Shown here: in pieces, positions 9,157 through 22,025 of the stretch
Layout of the letters: every line of letters begins with the position of its first letter
Position numbering within the stretch: position 1 is the stretch's first letter
Assembly (NCBI GenBank): GCA_905221615.1
Contig: CAJNDT010004657.1
Coordinates: 62,001 to 126,000, forward strand
Origin: Symbiodinium sp. CCMP2592
Taxonomy: Eukaryota > Sar > Dinophyceae > Suessiales > Symbiodiniaceae
Reading direction: 5' to 3'
DNA: 64,000 nucleotides
Program-made: the position numbers and the translations under genes
Notes under the pieces: generated by a model
Told to the model about the DNA's origin: nothing
Database searches by the model: none
The model's input: the letters and a program-made list of their open reading frames with translations, nothing else

Positions 9157-11250
9157 CTACCCCTGTCCCCGCAAGCACCCGTGGCGATAGCGGAGGAAGC
9201 TCATGAGCTCCTGCGTGGTCTGGTCCGTGGCAATGTGCGCAAAGTAATAGCTACCCGGAAGGGAGGCGACCGCCCACCTCGTGTTGTGCTCATCCGCTCT
9301 CATTTCCGTAGCTTCAACGGTCACATCCGCGCGCCCCTTGATGCCGCGAAAATGAATCCTCAAAGGCCTCATACAGGCGAGCCGGGGGCTGGATCCCTCG
9401 TCCCCGATAGGCTCTTCAGCCACACAGAGAGAGCTTGTGGGCGTTCTCAACATCCAACGTGACGACGTATGGATCCGTTGTGTCGAAGGCAGAGAAAAAG
9501 TAGCTGGAGACCCGGGGCTGTCCGCGCCGTCCCGTCAGGGCTTGTCGGGACCTCGCAAGTGCAGTTGGGCCCGGTGTTGTCCGGTATCTTCATCAAAGAC
9601 CACAACCAGCAAGGCCGTAGCGTCCACGATGGGCGGAAAGGAGCGGGCATGCCATCGCAGATGAAAGTCCTGTACGATATCCTGGTCGCCCAATAGAGCC
9701 CGCCTCCATGTCGGAGGCAACCCCTTATCCGCACATATTGTGTGCCACTGCATCAACGAGCCATGGAGTCGGGCGTGCATGCGCGCAGCGGCGAGCAAAC
9801 CAGACGCGTGGGCAGGAGACACCGCCAGGAGCGGCCCGGTTCCCCGGGTGAGCGCCGCCGTAAGTCGCTGATGCGCTGCTTCCCCACACTCTGTAAAGTC
9901 GCCCACCCTGTCGACACTACAAAGGTTAACGGCCCCCGTGGAGCCGGCGCATGCCGTTGCTGAGAAGAGGTCGATGAAGGGGCCAAGCTCGGCGTGCCGA
10001 TTGTCCAAGAACTGCCAAACAGCCTCCGCGCGCCGGACCGTGGTAACCTCCGCGGGCGCCGGCAGCGTCGGCTCCAGCTCTCGGGCCCAATCTGCAAGAA
10101 ACTTCCCCTTTACCACCTCACTCGACTGGAGCTGTTCGTGTTGATCCGTCAGTCCCGCGTTGCTCAGTCCCACATATGCTTGGAAGTTATGGAGCAAGCG
10201 ATTGGCCGGGTTGACCAGCACTAGGCCAGTCACTAGGCGCTGACCACCCAGGGCACGTATCCTGTGTTTCTGCGTGATGTAAAGATGGGTGAGGACGACC
10301 AACAGGTGGCTCCGTAAGCTGTCCGGGTGCCAGATACGATGCCCCTCCTCAGACTCGGGGATATCCAGGAATCGGAGTCCCGGCTGCCATTGACCTCGCG
10401 GGTCACGAAGAGCTGCCTCCCGGGCGGTGCTCGAGGACGCCAACCAATGTTAGGTCCGCCTGGCGGTATGCCCGGAGTAAGCTGCCATTGTACGGCCTGG
10501 GGGTACCGGGCTGCGGTAATCAGAAGATATACCTCGGTAAGCAGGCGTGCCGAACTGACTAGTCCAAGGTTGAATGCCACCCCATTGATGGCCTCCAAGC
10601 CCTCGGCTTGAAAATTGCTTCTGGCGACTTTGAGTCGTACTCCCATGGCAGCGAGATTAGCCATGTGAGTGAGGATCCCACGCGGTCCGAGCGCTTCAAC
10701 CGGTGTAGCCACGACAGCGATGTCATCCTCGTCGATCCCTGGGCTGGCAAAGCATGGGAGGCCTTGCACGCGCAACAATGCCGCGTATGGGACGCGGCTC
10801 GTCACTCCCGCGATGGTCACATCGCAGGTTCTCTCTGCTGGGGCATCCCTGAATAGGGAGCCCCTTGTGTTGGGCGCAGGAGATAAGAAAAGCCAACGCG
10901 CACAGTCCTCCCTTAGCTCAACTTCTACAGGCAGGTTGCGATCATCACGCAATAGTGTGCCTTGCACCGACTCCGCTAGACAAGTAGATGCCCCCACACG
11001 CACAGGCCCGAGGTGAGTGGACTCCACGAGCCTGCTTGCGGCGCGCCCTACCTGCAAAGGCTGTATCAGTGGGAGCCCGGCGTGGGCCACCCCTCGGATG
11101 CCGACCTGTTTCTGGAGGAGCCGGTCAATAGTGGCAAACTGGATTTCATTGCCGCCGCAGACAGGGCCCTCTGGCCTCCGAGCTTCAGTCTCTCGCCCAG
11201 TTCTGGGAGATCTGGCGTCTTCTTCTGACTCCAGCTCTCTGGTCCAGCCT
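9157..11250 (-). pseudogene. Decayed coding region of about 700 codons, unknown family
   Basis: On the - strand three protein-like frames follow one another: about 11250 to 10430 (contains GLPCFASPGIDEDDIAVVAT and EAINGVAFNLGLVSSARLL), 10443 to 9535 (RFLDIPESEEGHRIWHPDSL, LLHNFQAYVGLSNAGLTDQ) and 9540 to 9157 (SYFFSAFDTTDPYVVTLDV, then SYYFAHIATDQTTQELMSF). At least three frame changes and one stop separate them. Codon composition is gene-like and GC-rich against AT-richer DNA to the right. No reverse transcriptase, integrase, zinc knuckle or protease motif is present. The combined length is that of a single large structural protein; a viral capsid relic or a divergent Gag are possibilities I cannot tell apart. 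No function is assigned. Confidence 0.5.
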
Positions 11251-14200
11251 TCTGGCCACTTCTGGCTTCTCTCCTCTTGGTGCCTTCAGCTCCCTCTGTC
11301 TGGCTTCCCTATGACCTGCCACCTGGCTCTTGTGCACTATCACAGCGTGAGTGCCAGGTCTTCCGCCATGCCTTCAGATATCTGATTTGGAAGGAGGAAA
11401 AAGATCACGGTTTCAGCTCATTGACGCGAAGAAAAGACGCAGCAGATGTTGCTTGCAACATGTTTTTTGGAAGTTCTGGCCAGCTGCCTGCCAGCAGACC
11501 AGCCACCGGACGAACATTAAGACAAGCTGCGTACCTCTCGAGTTTGCTTCTGATGCTGGCTCTGAGTCGCAACCATTACAAGAAGGACAACAAGAAGCTC
11601 GAACGGAGAGTCTCCAAACTGGCGGCCGAGACAGAAACTTAGCACCAGTTCGCTGAACGAAAAAAACGCCTCTCAAAGCGTGCGGTTGAGCTTGAAGCCT
11701 GAAAGCAAGTTCAGCTTCAAGCTCCAAACATGACAGCACGCAGTTGGGTCCAAACGCTTGAACATCTTGAAGTTTTTTGACAGCGGCTTCAGTTCCAAGA
11801 ACAAAAGAAGGCACAAAAAAAGACAAACTTCTGACTTCCAGTTGATTTGTGTGACCTCCTAAGGTTCCCAGTTGGATGTTGGAAGCACTCGAACTTGATT
11901 TGGAAAGTTTTGCACAGCCTTGATTTGCATGTCATGTGAGTACGATTTGTTTTGGCATGGTGAGAGCTTGAAACGAAACCATTTCGCATGTTTTCGAAAC
12001 CTTGTTTCGTCTATCGGTTGGTCGGTCGGTTGGTTCGCCTGTCGGTCGTCCCGCCTGGACCTCATAGTGAGCTTTGCGGACGCTTGGAGTGTTTGTGAAG
12101 AGGATCGTGCAAACGATTAAGTCTGTATGTCGCAGCTAACTCGTTTTTCACTTCACACAGAGTTTTTTGCTTAGTTCTGTTCCTTTCTCATCAGGAGGAC
12201 TGAGCGCAGCAGCCGCTTAGAACATTGTTGCTCTTGGAAGTTTCAGTTGGGATTTCATTCGAAAAACACAAAGTTGGCAAGTATGAATTCCCATCTTTCA
12301 ACGCACGCACTTTGCAAAATTGAGAATTTTTTTGCAACTAGAGAAGATTGGATTTCCGCTTGCAAGCAAAAATGTCTGTTTTAGAATGATTTAAGCTTGG
12401 ATCGAGTCCAAGCGATCAGCTGGAAACTGCAGCACAACCATTCGAGCGGAATCCAGCACAACTGACTCTTTCTTGGCTTGATCAAAGATTTCCGTGCTTT
12501 TCTTCTTTTGGTTCATGAAGTATATTTGTGTTTTCCTTTGTTTTTCGCTTCTGAGCCTTCTGAAGCGATTTCAGTGTGGCAACTTGAAGTGTCTTGTTTT
12601 CTTGTATTTGGATGTGTGTCACTGTTTCTCGCCGTACGGACGCCAGACCTTGCTTTCCAGTTCTTTTTGGTCCGTTTGAGCGGAACGGCATGGTCGCTGC
12701 GAGGGGCTTTTCATGCGTATTTTGTTTCGACATCTACATAGAAAGAATGCTGACATCATGGCACTGTTTTTTGGAGCGGTTCGAACGTTTTGATATGGTC
12801 ATACCGCAAGTTTCATTGCCAAACGCCAGACCAGGATTGCTTTGGGCTGTTTATGCAAACCAAACCAAGTTCTTCAAATCAGGCTAATTTGGGTGGGAAG
12901 GTTCTTTCCAGTAACTCGGCTGTGCAAAGTTGTGCCTTGTCCATTGTGATGGTTAGTTAGTTCAGCATACGCAGTTTTGCCACTGTGTTGAGCACTTTCA
13001 CGTTTATTTGCTTGTATAGAAGGTGATGTACACATACGCTGCTTTCTCCTGTTTTGGAAGCAGTCATGTGCATGTTTCTTCTGTTTCGAGTCGACGTTAC
13101 ACAAGCTTGTTTGTGATGCTTCAACTCATTGAATGGGTGTTGTGGACAGAAGTATTGAGCCAGCTGGTATCGTGCCTTGATGTTTCTTCACAGCACTGCA
13201 CATTCCACGTAAAACAAGTCAAATCAATAATTTAGAATCGCAAGATTGTCACGTTTAGAAGCAATTGGGAGTTCATAGCACAAAAAGCAAGCATGTAACA
13301 TCAGCAGGCGACACACTCCATTGCAGACTACCCACAACGTCTCGAAGGGAGCATGGCAACGGCAACCAAGCTTTTAGACCAGTTGCAAAAACGGGACGAA
13401 AGTGGAGCTTGAGTGCCATGGGAGCCAGTGAAGCTAGTTTGAAGGCCCGTGGACTTGCGGCATCTGTTCTGGCAGCGGAATCACCAGGGACACATGCCTG
13501 CGCAAATGCCAAGACCAGTTTTTACGTCGGCGTTTCGCAGTAGTTTTGTCAACCCGGAACCACGATGCATGTTAGCGGTCGATCCATATGATCGGTCCGA
13601 GTTGGAAGTTACGTCATCTTATGCGCCATGAGGTCAGACATGTGGACCTGGCCGTTCGTACACAGCCATCGGCCATAACTGTCGGTTTTCATATGCCGAA
13701 TGCTTTTTCGGAGGCATGCTTGTTTTGAAGCAGGACGTTGTGGGTGCTTGCTTCGGTGATTGCTGAAGGTTAGACCAACACAGGGAGAGTCCAGCCGTTT
13801 TGCTAATGTACTTGCAAGGCTCCAGCGCCCCAGCGCTACCGCAGAGCTGGAGACCCAGTCGCTGTTTGTTTACATCACATCTTTCTTTTTGTTTTGCGAA
13901 GTTTCTTGTAAGTTCGGATGGTTCGGGACGTCCACGGGTTTGACTTCAACGGGGGGCACATGCACTGCATCCTTTCTTGAGGTTCCATTTTTCCGTTGGT
14001 CGCAAATCTTGACGGTGCTGCACCCAAAACCGCTTAGTCTGATCAGCAAAGTACCGCAAGGAGGTCATGGAATCTTGAAGTGCAGTTGACACTTCGGCAT
14101 GACCTGTGTTTAGCACGATGCAGATGTCGGATGCCTGAAGCCTGCGGAGCATGGCAAGCAAACATCCGCGTCAGCATGCAGGTAGTTGCATTCCGCACGA

Positions 14201-17200
14201 CGGAGGGCGATGCGAAGGGTTGGAGCAGGCCGTCGCTCTGGGTTGCCGAACATGTCAGCACAGTCGAGACTTCACGGTAGCTCTGCCCGTTGCAACGCAG
14301 ACTGTCTCCTTGAGTCATAACCGATGCCGTAGCTGCTGAGTAGGCTAGTCCTTCCCACTTCCAGTGCCCTGTCTTGCACCTAGACCTACACACCTTGCCT
14401 CTCGTGCCTTCAAAAGCCTTCAACTCTGTGCCTCTGCGGAGCACGGTAAACCGTTCAAACCAAAGCACTTAAAGGTCGTAGCCCGCCCCCTTTTGCGTTC
14501 GCATCGCGACAGCTGAGTTGAAACGGGGCTCATGGCATGTGACTCTTGCAAACTTCGAGACCAATTTACAGGCACACAGTACAAGGACTTGCATTTTATT
14601 TCGTCCGGGGTAGAACTCGAGATGAATCGCTGTGATGGGCAAACCGTGAAAAGCCCCGGGCCCTGGATGCTCCTGAGCATTCCATGCGTCCGGTGGTGAG
14701 GATCCAAGAGCTTGCGCTTGGCGCAGATGCGTCCGGTGGAGCGCAGGCCTGCCCAGGTCTGCATCAGAGGCTGTGCAGAAGCAGAGCGCTTCCTCGCTTC
14801 TCCGTGCCGTGAGTGATCAGGGAAGCTCGCAACTTTGATCTTTTTTCCATCCATACTGCATCCCCCAAAGTGTCATACCTCAAAGATGTTAGCCTTTCCA
14901 AAAGCCTCACACCGTGCTGCACCCTGGACTTTGCACAGGCTGCTGGGATCTTTGTGGCTCCGGCCCAGACGGTTCTAAGGCCAGAAGCATCGGCATGTAA
15001 GTGCGACAATGTATGTACGAGGGTGGCTTGCTGTGTGTGTGTGTGTGTGTGCGAGCGCGCTCGCGAGCTGGGGTTGCCTGAGAAGGTTGGGAGGCTTGTT
15101 CCAGTCACAGCTAAAGAGAACTACAGTTTCGGATCCATGCACCTTCGCAATCTCGAGACCGTGGCTGGGCTTCGGTGGAAGCTTCACAGAAGCTGCTTGG
15201 CTTGCACTGGTGTGGACTCTGGACTGAGTTGCTTCGAGCCTGCCACGCTAAAGGCAGAGCAGACCTCCGGACCTTCCAATCTGTTTCTTTGTCTTTCGAA
15301 GGCTTCGACTGAAACCCTTCGAAAGATGAGCCCAGAGAAGCGAGACGAGGCCCGATCCGTTGCTGTGTCAAGAGAAGTGGGCTTAAGTTTCGCTCGGTGC
15401 CAGGCCATGTCAGGCCATGTCGGGGTGTCCCTGTCTTTCGGAAGCACCTGGTCCCAAGCCCGAAACGCTTGAAGCCCGCCAAAACATATCTGCAGAACCC
15501 TGTTATCGGTGATCTTTCGCTTGACAGAGTCACAGGTGCTGCGCGCCTGCTACGATCAAGAGGCAGCTGCGTGTCCCCCGGGATTGCAATCGAACTCCAG
15601 GATCAGCTGCCCACCTTTTCCAACTTTTCGGGTCAACGGCAAAAGTCATTTCCCTGCACGCAGTTTCGAGGGTTTGAGATCCCTCACTTGTTGCATCCTG
15701 GTGTGCACACACTGCTGGTGTGATGTTTGCAGAGGGCACGAGATTTTTTCGGGAGTTGTCGCCCTGATCTCGGAGCACCGGAGGTGGGCTTGGGCTACAA
15801 GCTTGCGCGAGTGCACATCGGCTCCTGCGACTTCTCACTGGGCAACTGGACCTTTGCCCTTGCTTTACTTCGAGTCCGGGATGGGGCCTCTTGAACGTCT
15901 AGGTCTAGGATTCAGCTTCGAGCTTTCAAGTTTGGTTCTAGTGACGATGAAGGTCGAGGACAATGTGTTGACGGGCCGAATCACCGTGGAATGGAGCAAA
16001 GCACGGTTCCTGAGCCCAAGACACAATACTCTGACAAATCGAAGTCCATCCTCGCAGGTTGCAGGGCACAGGGCATAGCGACCTTCGGCCCACCATCAAG
16101 TCTTCATTTGCTATGAAGTCCGCACATAGGTTTCGTGGCCAAAGCATGTCTCGATCCCGAACACATCAAAAGCTTCTGACTCGACTCATGGTTTCGAAAG
16201 CTTCTGCAGAAGAGACTCGGACGGAAGGACTTGTGGAGATCTCGCGGAGGGTGACGAGGAATTGAAAGGCTTCAGCCTGGAGCACTACAAGGCCCCGTCC
16301 ATTTTCGAGCTTTGGTACGGCTTTCCCACTCAGTCCGTCTATGATTCCACGAGACCTTGGCAGGCCAGTATCTTGCCCGCCATCCACGATGCTGCGAAGG
16401 CTGATAGAGAGTCGAACCGTGGATGAACCCCAAGCATCCCTGAACGTTTCAACGTGTCTCGGGTTGTTCTTCTTCCTCTCTGCGCGAGCCAAGAACCAGG
16501 TCGTAATGCACGGAGCTGTGACACAATTCCACTCCCGCCCCGCAGCTCTTGCCCAGCTCGTTGGTGCGCCACTGGCTATGCTCGCTAGCCCATGGAGTCC
16601 ACCAATGTGGATGAAGCCGGAAGCCCAGGAAAAGACACATCAGAAATCAACGCAAAACGAAGATTCAACAGACCATGACTGGTTTTACTATATCACCAAT
16701 ACGCCGGGAAACTCAACGAACACGATTTATTCGGATTGCCATTCGAACAAGCACCCTGACGTGGCTTAGGACGAAGATGGAGTTCCACGGCGACGGGCAC
16801 CTGAAAAAAGAGTGTGCGGGACCGAGCTTTGCAGGGGAAGCAAAAAGCGGCTACTTCGGTGTCAGGTTTCTGCTCAAGGTGCTGGATTTGCATTGCAACA
16901 ATCATGCCAATGTTTAGTAAAGTTGACAAAAAGTAGAAGTTGCTTGCTCGTCTCTGTTCCCGTTGCTTTTTTTCTGGGATTTGGTGCCAAGGGCTTTGCG
17001 GTGGCTTGCGGCTTCAGGTATGCCGCGACAGTCTTGTGCAACCAGCACTGAACTTGTCAGGTCAGGCTTTGGTCCATAAGCCTGATCTCACTATCGCAAA
17101 AAGTTTGCTTGAGGCGCATGTTTAGCAGTCTTGGGCTTCCGGGTTTGGAGCTTTGGGGTCTTGATTTTTTGGAGTCTGGGAAAGTCAGGGTTAGCGAATC

Positions 17201-17626
17201 TGCCAGTCTCTAGACGGGTTGGAAATACAGATGTCGGTGATTGAGTCGATGCAGTCTGTCACGACCTTCCCATGCAAGACCTCTTTGTTGACACAGTACG
17301 CACCATCAAGGGCTATGTAATACACTTTGAGATCCAAATCCCCCGTTGACGGACCTGGAACACCCCACAACAAGCCAGGCTACGGAGCTTGGGCTCACCA
17401 CTTCGTGCGATTCGTCCAGGAGCCGGACGAGAGCCGCACATGTCCCCAACACGTCATCCGTTCTGACGCTGAAAGATCGCTCTGGCGTGGATGTTGCGGC
17501 ATGACCGACTTGGTTGACACAGCTAGTTTCCACGGAGAAGCAACCCTCTGATCGACATAGCATGGGCTCAGGCGGTGCATGTACAGCAAGGCCTAACTTT
17601 GCACGGTGCTCTCGTGATTGCTCGCC
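11251..17626. other. Non-coding stretch, partly AT-richer
   Basis: No gene could be supported. From about 11.7 to 13.3 kb the DNA is visibly AT-richer than the rest of the window, with many TTTTG and GTTTC runs and a small GGT(C/T)-rich repeat at 12010-12050. A (TG)9 run lies at 15032-15051. Open frames up to about 220 codons occur (14813-15472) but look compositionally random. Confidence 0.4.
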
Positions 17627-18094
17627 ATGGTTCGCTTCTTGCTAGTTGGCCTTGTGTGTCCTTCGCTCTTTGCTGGCGGCATGGCGTCGAGCGTGGCATG
17701 TTCAACGCTCACCACCCAGGACATGTGCAACACAACCTGTGGTGGTGGCCCATATACCAACTTCTCGTATGCGAATATCCAGAGCACCTCAACCATCACA
17801 TGTGAGGCAGACGGCGTCTCCTGTTGCACTTCTACCACAACTACCGGGTCGCCGGTGGCGTGCACCAGCCTCGCGGATATCGACCAATGCCGCAGTGCCT
17901 GTGGTGCACCAGCGGATGCTTTTCCCACATGGAGCCAGTCCTCAACAAACAACGTCGTCACGAGCGTCACGTGCATGTACCAGGGCAGCTCTTGTTGCGA
18001 AGCCGACTCTGCGGCATCAGTCTCCGGAGCCTCAGTCGTTGGTTTCGGCACGGCAGTGTCTGTGGCAGTGCTCAAAGCTCTCAGTCTGGCGTAG
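17627..18094 (+). CDS. Small secreted cysteine-rich protein with two tandem repeats
   Basis: The ATG at 17627 sits in a good eukaryotic context (GCCATGG) and opens a 155-codon frame. Residues 1-18 (MVRFLLVGLVCPSLFAGG) form a signal peptide. Two repeats follow: repeat 1 begins ACSTLTTQDMCNTTCGG and ends CEADGVSCC; repeat 2 begins ACTSLADIDQCRSACGA and ends CMYQGSSCC. Each has the spacing C-x8-C-x3-C ... C-x4-5-CC, so each probably folds on its own with three disulphides. The last 25 residues are small and hydrophobic (VVGFGTAVSVAVLKALSLA), as in a GPI-attachment signal or a membrane anchor. Expected place: cell surface. No named family is recognised; function unknown. It appears to be a single exon, although further exons cannot be excluded. 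Confidence 0.6.
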   Translation: MVRFLLVGLVCPSLFAGGMASSVACSTLTTQDMCNTTCGGGPYTNFSYANIQSTSTITCEADGVSCCTSTTTTGSPVACTSLADIDQCRSACGAPADAFPTWSQSSTNNVVTSVTCMYQGSSCCEADSAASVSGASVVGFGTAVSVAVLKALSLA

Positions 18095-18646
18095 TCCCAG
18101 ACGAGAATTTTGATTTTCCGCATCTGTCGCAAAGAGGAGGTGTATGCCCCTCCAAGAACTCGAGAAGCTGAATGCTGACGCCCAAATCGTAAGACATGAC
18201 GAACAGGAAGGAAAATGACATGTACCGTTTTAATCTCGAGTTCACATCTCTTCCAGCAGTGCAGATCTCCTGCCCCGTGATGTCCGGTGAGGCTGGAGGT
18301 GTGTCTGACAGGTGACCAGCAGCCGCTTTCAGAGCTGACGACCAGCTATGCAATGTCGCAGTCGGTAGTGGCGGTGGTTGTCAAAGCTGCCGAGACAAGG
18401 ATGACCTGCACCAGAACCCAGCATCGAATGCTCACCGCCCCAAAGTGTCGCATAGTAGGAGATGGAAAAGTTGGATGTCCCCATCTGGGCCGTCTCCGTG
18501 GGGGTCTCAACTGCGGTGCTTTTGTCACGAAAGCTAGCTTTGTTGAGCTCGCGGGAGTTGCCCTTTAGCAATTTTCACTTGGTCTACCTTGTATTAAGGC
18601 ACTAGGGCAAAACCAGGCTTACACCTTATCAGGTGGGACGTCCAAG

Positions 18647-18836
18647 AGTTAAGGTGGGGGGGTGGGGGGGAGGAGGGGCCGCCCCCCCCCTCACCTCGCT
18701 CATGAAGCATTTTGAAGAGACAAGGTGTGGTTTCCCCCCGCCTCCCCCCCCCACCTTTAAGGTTGCGGCGCGTGGGACAAGGTGGGGGGGGGGCTCCCCC
18801 CCCCCCTACCCACAGGTCCCCCCCCCCTCCTTCCAC
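18647..18836. repeat. Cluster of long G-runs and C-runs
   Basis: Seven or more runs of 6-10 G or C alternate within 190 bases, joined by copies of the octamer ACAAGGTG and its relatives (AAGGTGGG, CACCTTTAAGG). Runs occur on both strands, so the tract can form hairpins or G-quadruplexes. No coding sense. Polymerase slippage and assembly error are likely here. Confidence 0.6.
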
Positions 18837-21800
18837 AAGGTCCCTGAGTTTGCTTGTGTTTGAAGTTTATCAACTTGCACTCCAACCGTAACAGAAACTT
18901 GTAACCAGCACAAACCTCCAGATCGCAACGCCAACCCGGTGGTTCCCGTTACAGCATGGCGGCAGCACCTTCTAACTGAATGTGGCCTGTTGGCTTCTAA
19001 TATTACGTCTTAGGGTTACAGAATTTGGGATTGAAAATCCAAAGTATCTTTCAGCCAGCTGACACTCCATGAAACTGAACCGAACATACCTTGTCGCCTC
19101 GGCCTCGTGTTCGACAGTACTCTCATGTCACATGTGTCCCCCGCCTTACTCAGCCCCAATTGCTCGCAGCTACGCTTCCTCTCCCCTAGCTTTCGTGGCC
19201 CTCTTCTCAAGTGCTCGTTTCGCCTCGCATGTGTATGAGGTGCAGAACGAGCCCGAAGCGGCACAGATCTGGGAATCCTGCATCTACACGGCCGAGGCTC
19301 CCTTGAGACAGCCGACAGCCCTGATGCTGCCACTAGGATCAGATCAAGCTGCATCCCCCGTCTCACTCTTTCAGTCTCTCCTAGCCTCGCCTACCCTGTG
19401 CCAGGAAGAGAGGGATTTTGTGCGAGACCACTTGGGTCCTGCCCTGGAGGCCAGGCGAAATCCACGTGAAAGCACAGCATCTCGCCGAGTAGCCTGACTC
19501 GCGGTGATGTGTTGTGGACGCGTCAAAGCAGCGCAAGTGTCTCTGAACGAAGCCTGCCAGGCCGCTGATCTCAGCAGGGTGAAAATCATCATCTGGGATC
19601 ACAACCGTCCCCGGCCCGGGTGGTGGATTTCGGTGCGCAGTCCCACGGGCATGTTGACAGCCTGACGACACGGCGTTGAGCCGAGTCAAGCTCATAGGCA
19701 GGACCCGGCGTGCTGGGGCGAGCCCATGCTGTCCTTTGAAGATTGCGAGACTCCGACGACAGACTCCGACGACAGACTCAAACAGACTTGCTCTACAGGT
19801 GATGGCATGCCATGCCCTCGGAGTTGTTTCTTGCCGGGCGAAACGCTTGGCACTTCTGGCAATTGGTCCGAGTGTGTTCCATTTTTCGCAAGTTCAATTC
19901 GGAAGAAGTTTCCCAAGCTTGGAGTGCCAGGCATGGACTATGGATTCGCACCTTCGGGTTCACCTTGGGCACATTCGCCAGAAAGGGAAAGGGCCAAGTG
20001 GGGCGAGTGTATTAGGCGAGGTCCACAGGTCCTTCGGGGGCAAATTCTTAATGCCTGCGTCATGGATCGTTTGTCAGATCGGGTCCCTGTGCAAAGAACT
20101 TCAATTTGGAATGACCTTCAAGCCCCTGGCCGGTGATGTCCAACATCTTCTCACTTAGATTTTGTCTGGTGGTGCGCTTGAGGCTCGAACTGGAAGTGAG
20201 AAGCTCCATTGAAGCTCAGGGTAGTTGGGAAGCTGAAACTCTTAATCGATCTCACAGTGCCACAGTCATGGCTCGAGAGAAATTGAGTGGGCGTCCGATT
20301 CGTATGTGGGTTGAGCTACGGCTTGGCTGCAGCACTCGTGCCAGCAGAAGCTCACATACCGATCCATCTCTCGACCTTGCCATGAATCAGACCCTCAAAG
20401 CTGAAAAAGCCTGGCCAAGCTGGCGCAGAGTGGGAGGGTCCTCCAAGTTAGAGCCAAGGTTGGAGCGGGCGGCCGTGGCGTATGCGGACGTCGAAGCCTC
20501 GAAGCCGCTTGGCAATTGGGAACTCCTTTGAAAGTTTTGTCTTGCGCGCCCCCTTCTTGGGGCGGAGAGTTGTTCAAGAGTGCCTTGCTGAGCTTGACAT
20601 CGCACGAGTCGAACGCATTACTCTCCACATCACTTTCCGGTTCTACGTTTTGTAGGTTTTCGGATTGAGGGCTAGGCATTGAAGCTGAGGGTGTCGAGTT
20701 GTCATATTTCGTATTTTGGGTTCACATGGCCCCACTCAAGCCTGCAAACCGCCGAACCATCTGCCGCGATCATTGACCTGGATGGCTTCGTTCTGCTATG
20801 TTCTGCTGTAGACAGCCGACGCAGGTACATCTGGGGTCTCGGCTACCACTGGTGCGCCATGGGTTTTCTTAGCATTGAGCTATGAGGCATGCCCGGAAAT
20901 GGTGCGGTGTAGTGCTACGTTCAGCATTGGTGGTATCTCGTCGAACCGTCATCGGGGTACCATGTGATGTTTCTTCGATGCTAGAAGGTCCCGCAAGAAC
21001 ATGAGGATCAAATGTTGTTCCGACATCACCGGAGTTCCGATCAATATCTGCATTCGCCTCTTGTCATCTATGTTGCCGCAGTGGCTGAAATAATGGTACC
21101 TGCGGATGCAGCATCACTGCCATGCCATGACTGGCTCATGAGAGACCCTAGGTACGGCGATGCACGGTATGAGACCTGGCCCGAATGCTACGACATTGTC
21201 TACGAGGCTTCCATCACTTGCCTGTGCTCATTGAATCAATTGCCATGTCCAGCTTCGGTGGGCTTGGCAACGTGCAAGTGTTCAGTGCAGTCCTTTTGCA
21301 AGGTCGTTCCGTAGATTTTTCCAGTGGAGCGTCTTCGTGCGGGGTTGGTAATGGCTGGGAGAGTTACCGAGTTCTGTGTAGCAACTCCATGCGTGGATCG
21401 TCCAAACACCGCATCGTTGGCCGGCATGGTCGAAAGTTTCGTTCCAGGCGCCTCGCGTCCAATCTCGGTCAATAAACCAAGTGCCAGGTTAAGTCCGCTC
21501 TGCACTGGGCCCCTTTCCAGTCTCGCCTCGAAGAAAACGTGTGGTATCAGGAGTTTGCTCGCCAGCAAGCTTTTGGGCTCGTCGTGGTAGTGCCTCTTGT
21601 CGTGTTCTTTCTGCGCAGAATGTGTTTCACTCGACTGGCTCGTGCCACTGCACTTGCTGGCTCCTGTGCCTGCAAGTGCTTGCAGGCATGGTATGAAGTT
21701 TCACAGAAACAGATCTGCGACTGGGGAAGGTCTCCTTAGACTGCTGCTACAAGTTTTAAGCTCTTTCCCTTGAATCCTTTGTCGATCGCTCATGTACCCC

Positions 21801-21961
21801 GGAGAGACGACTTGCAGGACCGCAAGCGTGGCGGCGGCTCCGTCCAAGAGCTCAAAGCCAGGCCTGGACGGACACGAAGGGGCTTCAATTGAGCTGACGA
21901 GCTTCAAAATCCTAGTCTGCCGCGGAGCTTTGTCGACACCAGTGATCCTTGATGCCTGCAG
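18837..21961. other. Intergenic or intronic DNA, no gene recognised
   Basis: Many short open frames on both strands, none with a motif, signal peptide or convincing composition. Given the micro-exon structure of the genes further right, exons too short to notice may be hidden here. Confidence 0.35.
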
Positions 21962-22025
21962 GCTAGGTTTCGAGAACGTCCGGCGCTTGGCGGAGCTGGC
22001 CCCTCAGCTTAGGCGGCGGTACTAG
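21962..22025 (+). CDS. Possible terminal exon of an unknown gene
   Basis: After an AG|G acceptor (GCAG|G) the sequence reads LGFENVRRLAELAPQLRRRY and then TAG at 22023-22025. The amphipathic, charged composition and the acceptor match the splice rule seen in the other genes of this window. No upstream exon was identified, so this remains a candidate only. Confidence 0.25.

Noticed and set aside
14813-15472. 219-codon + strand frame
   Set aside because: Crosses a (TG)9 run as CVCVCV; composition random, no motif, equally long frames on the other strand.
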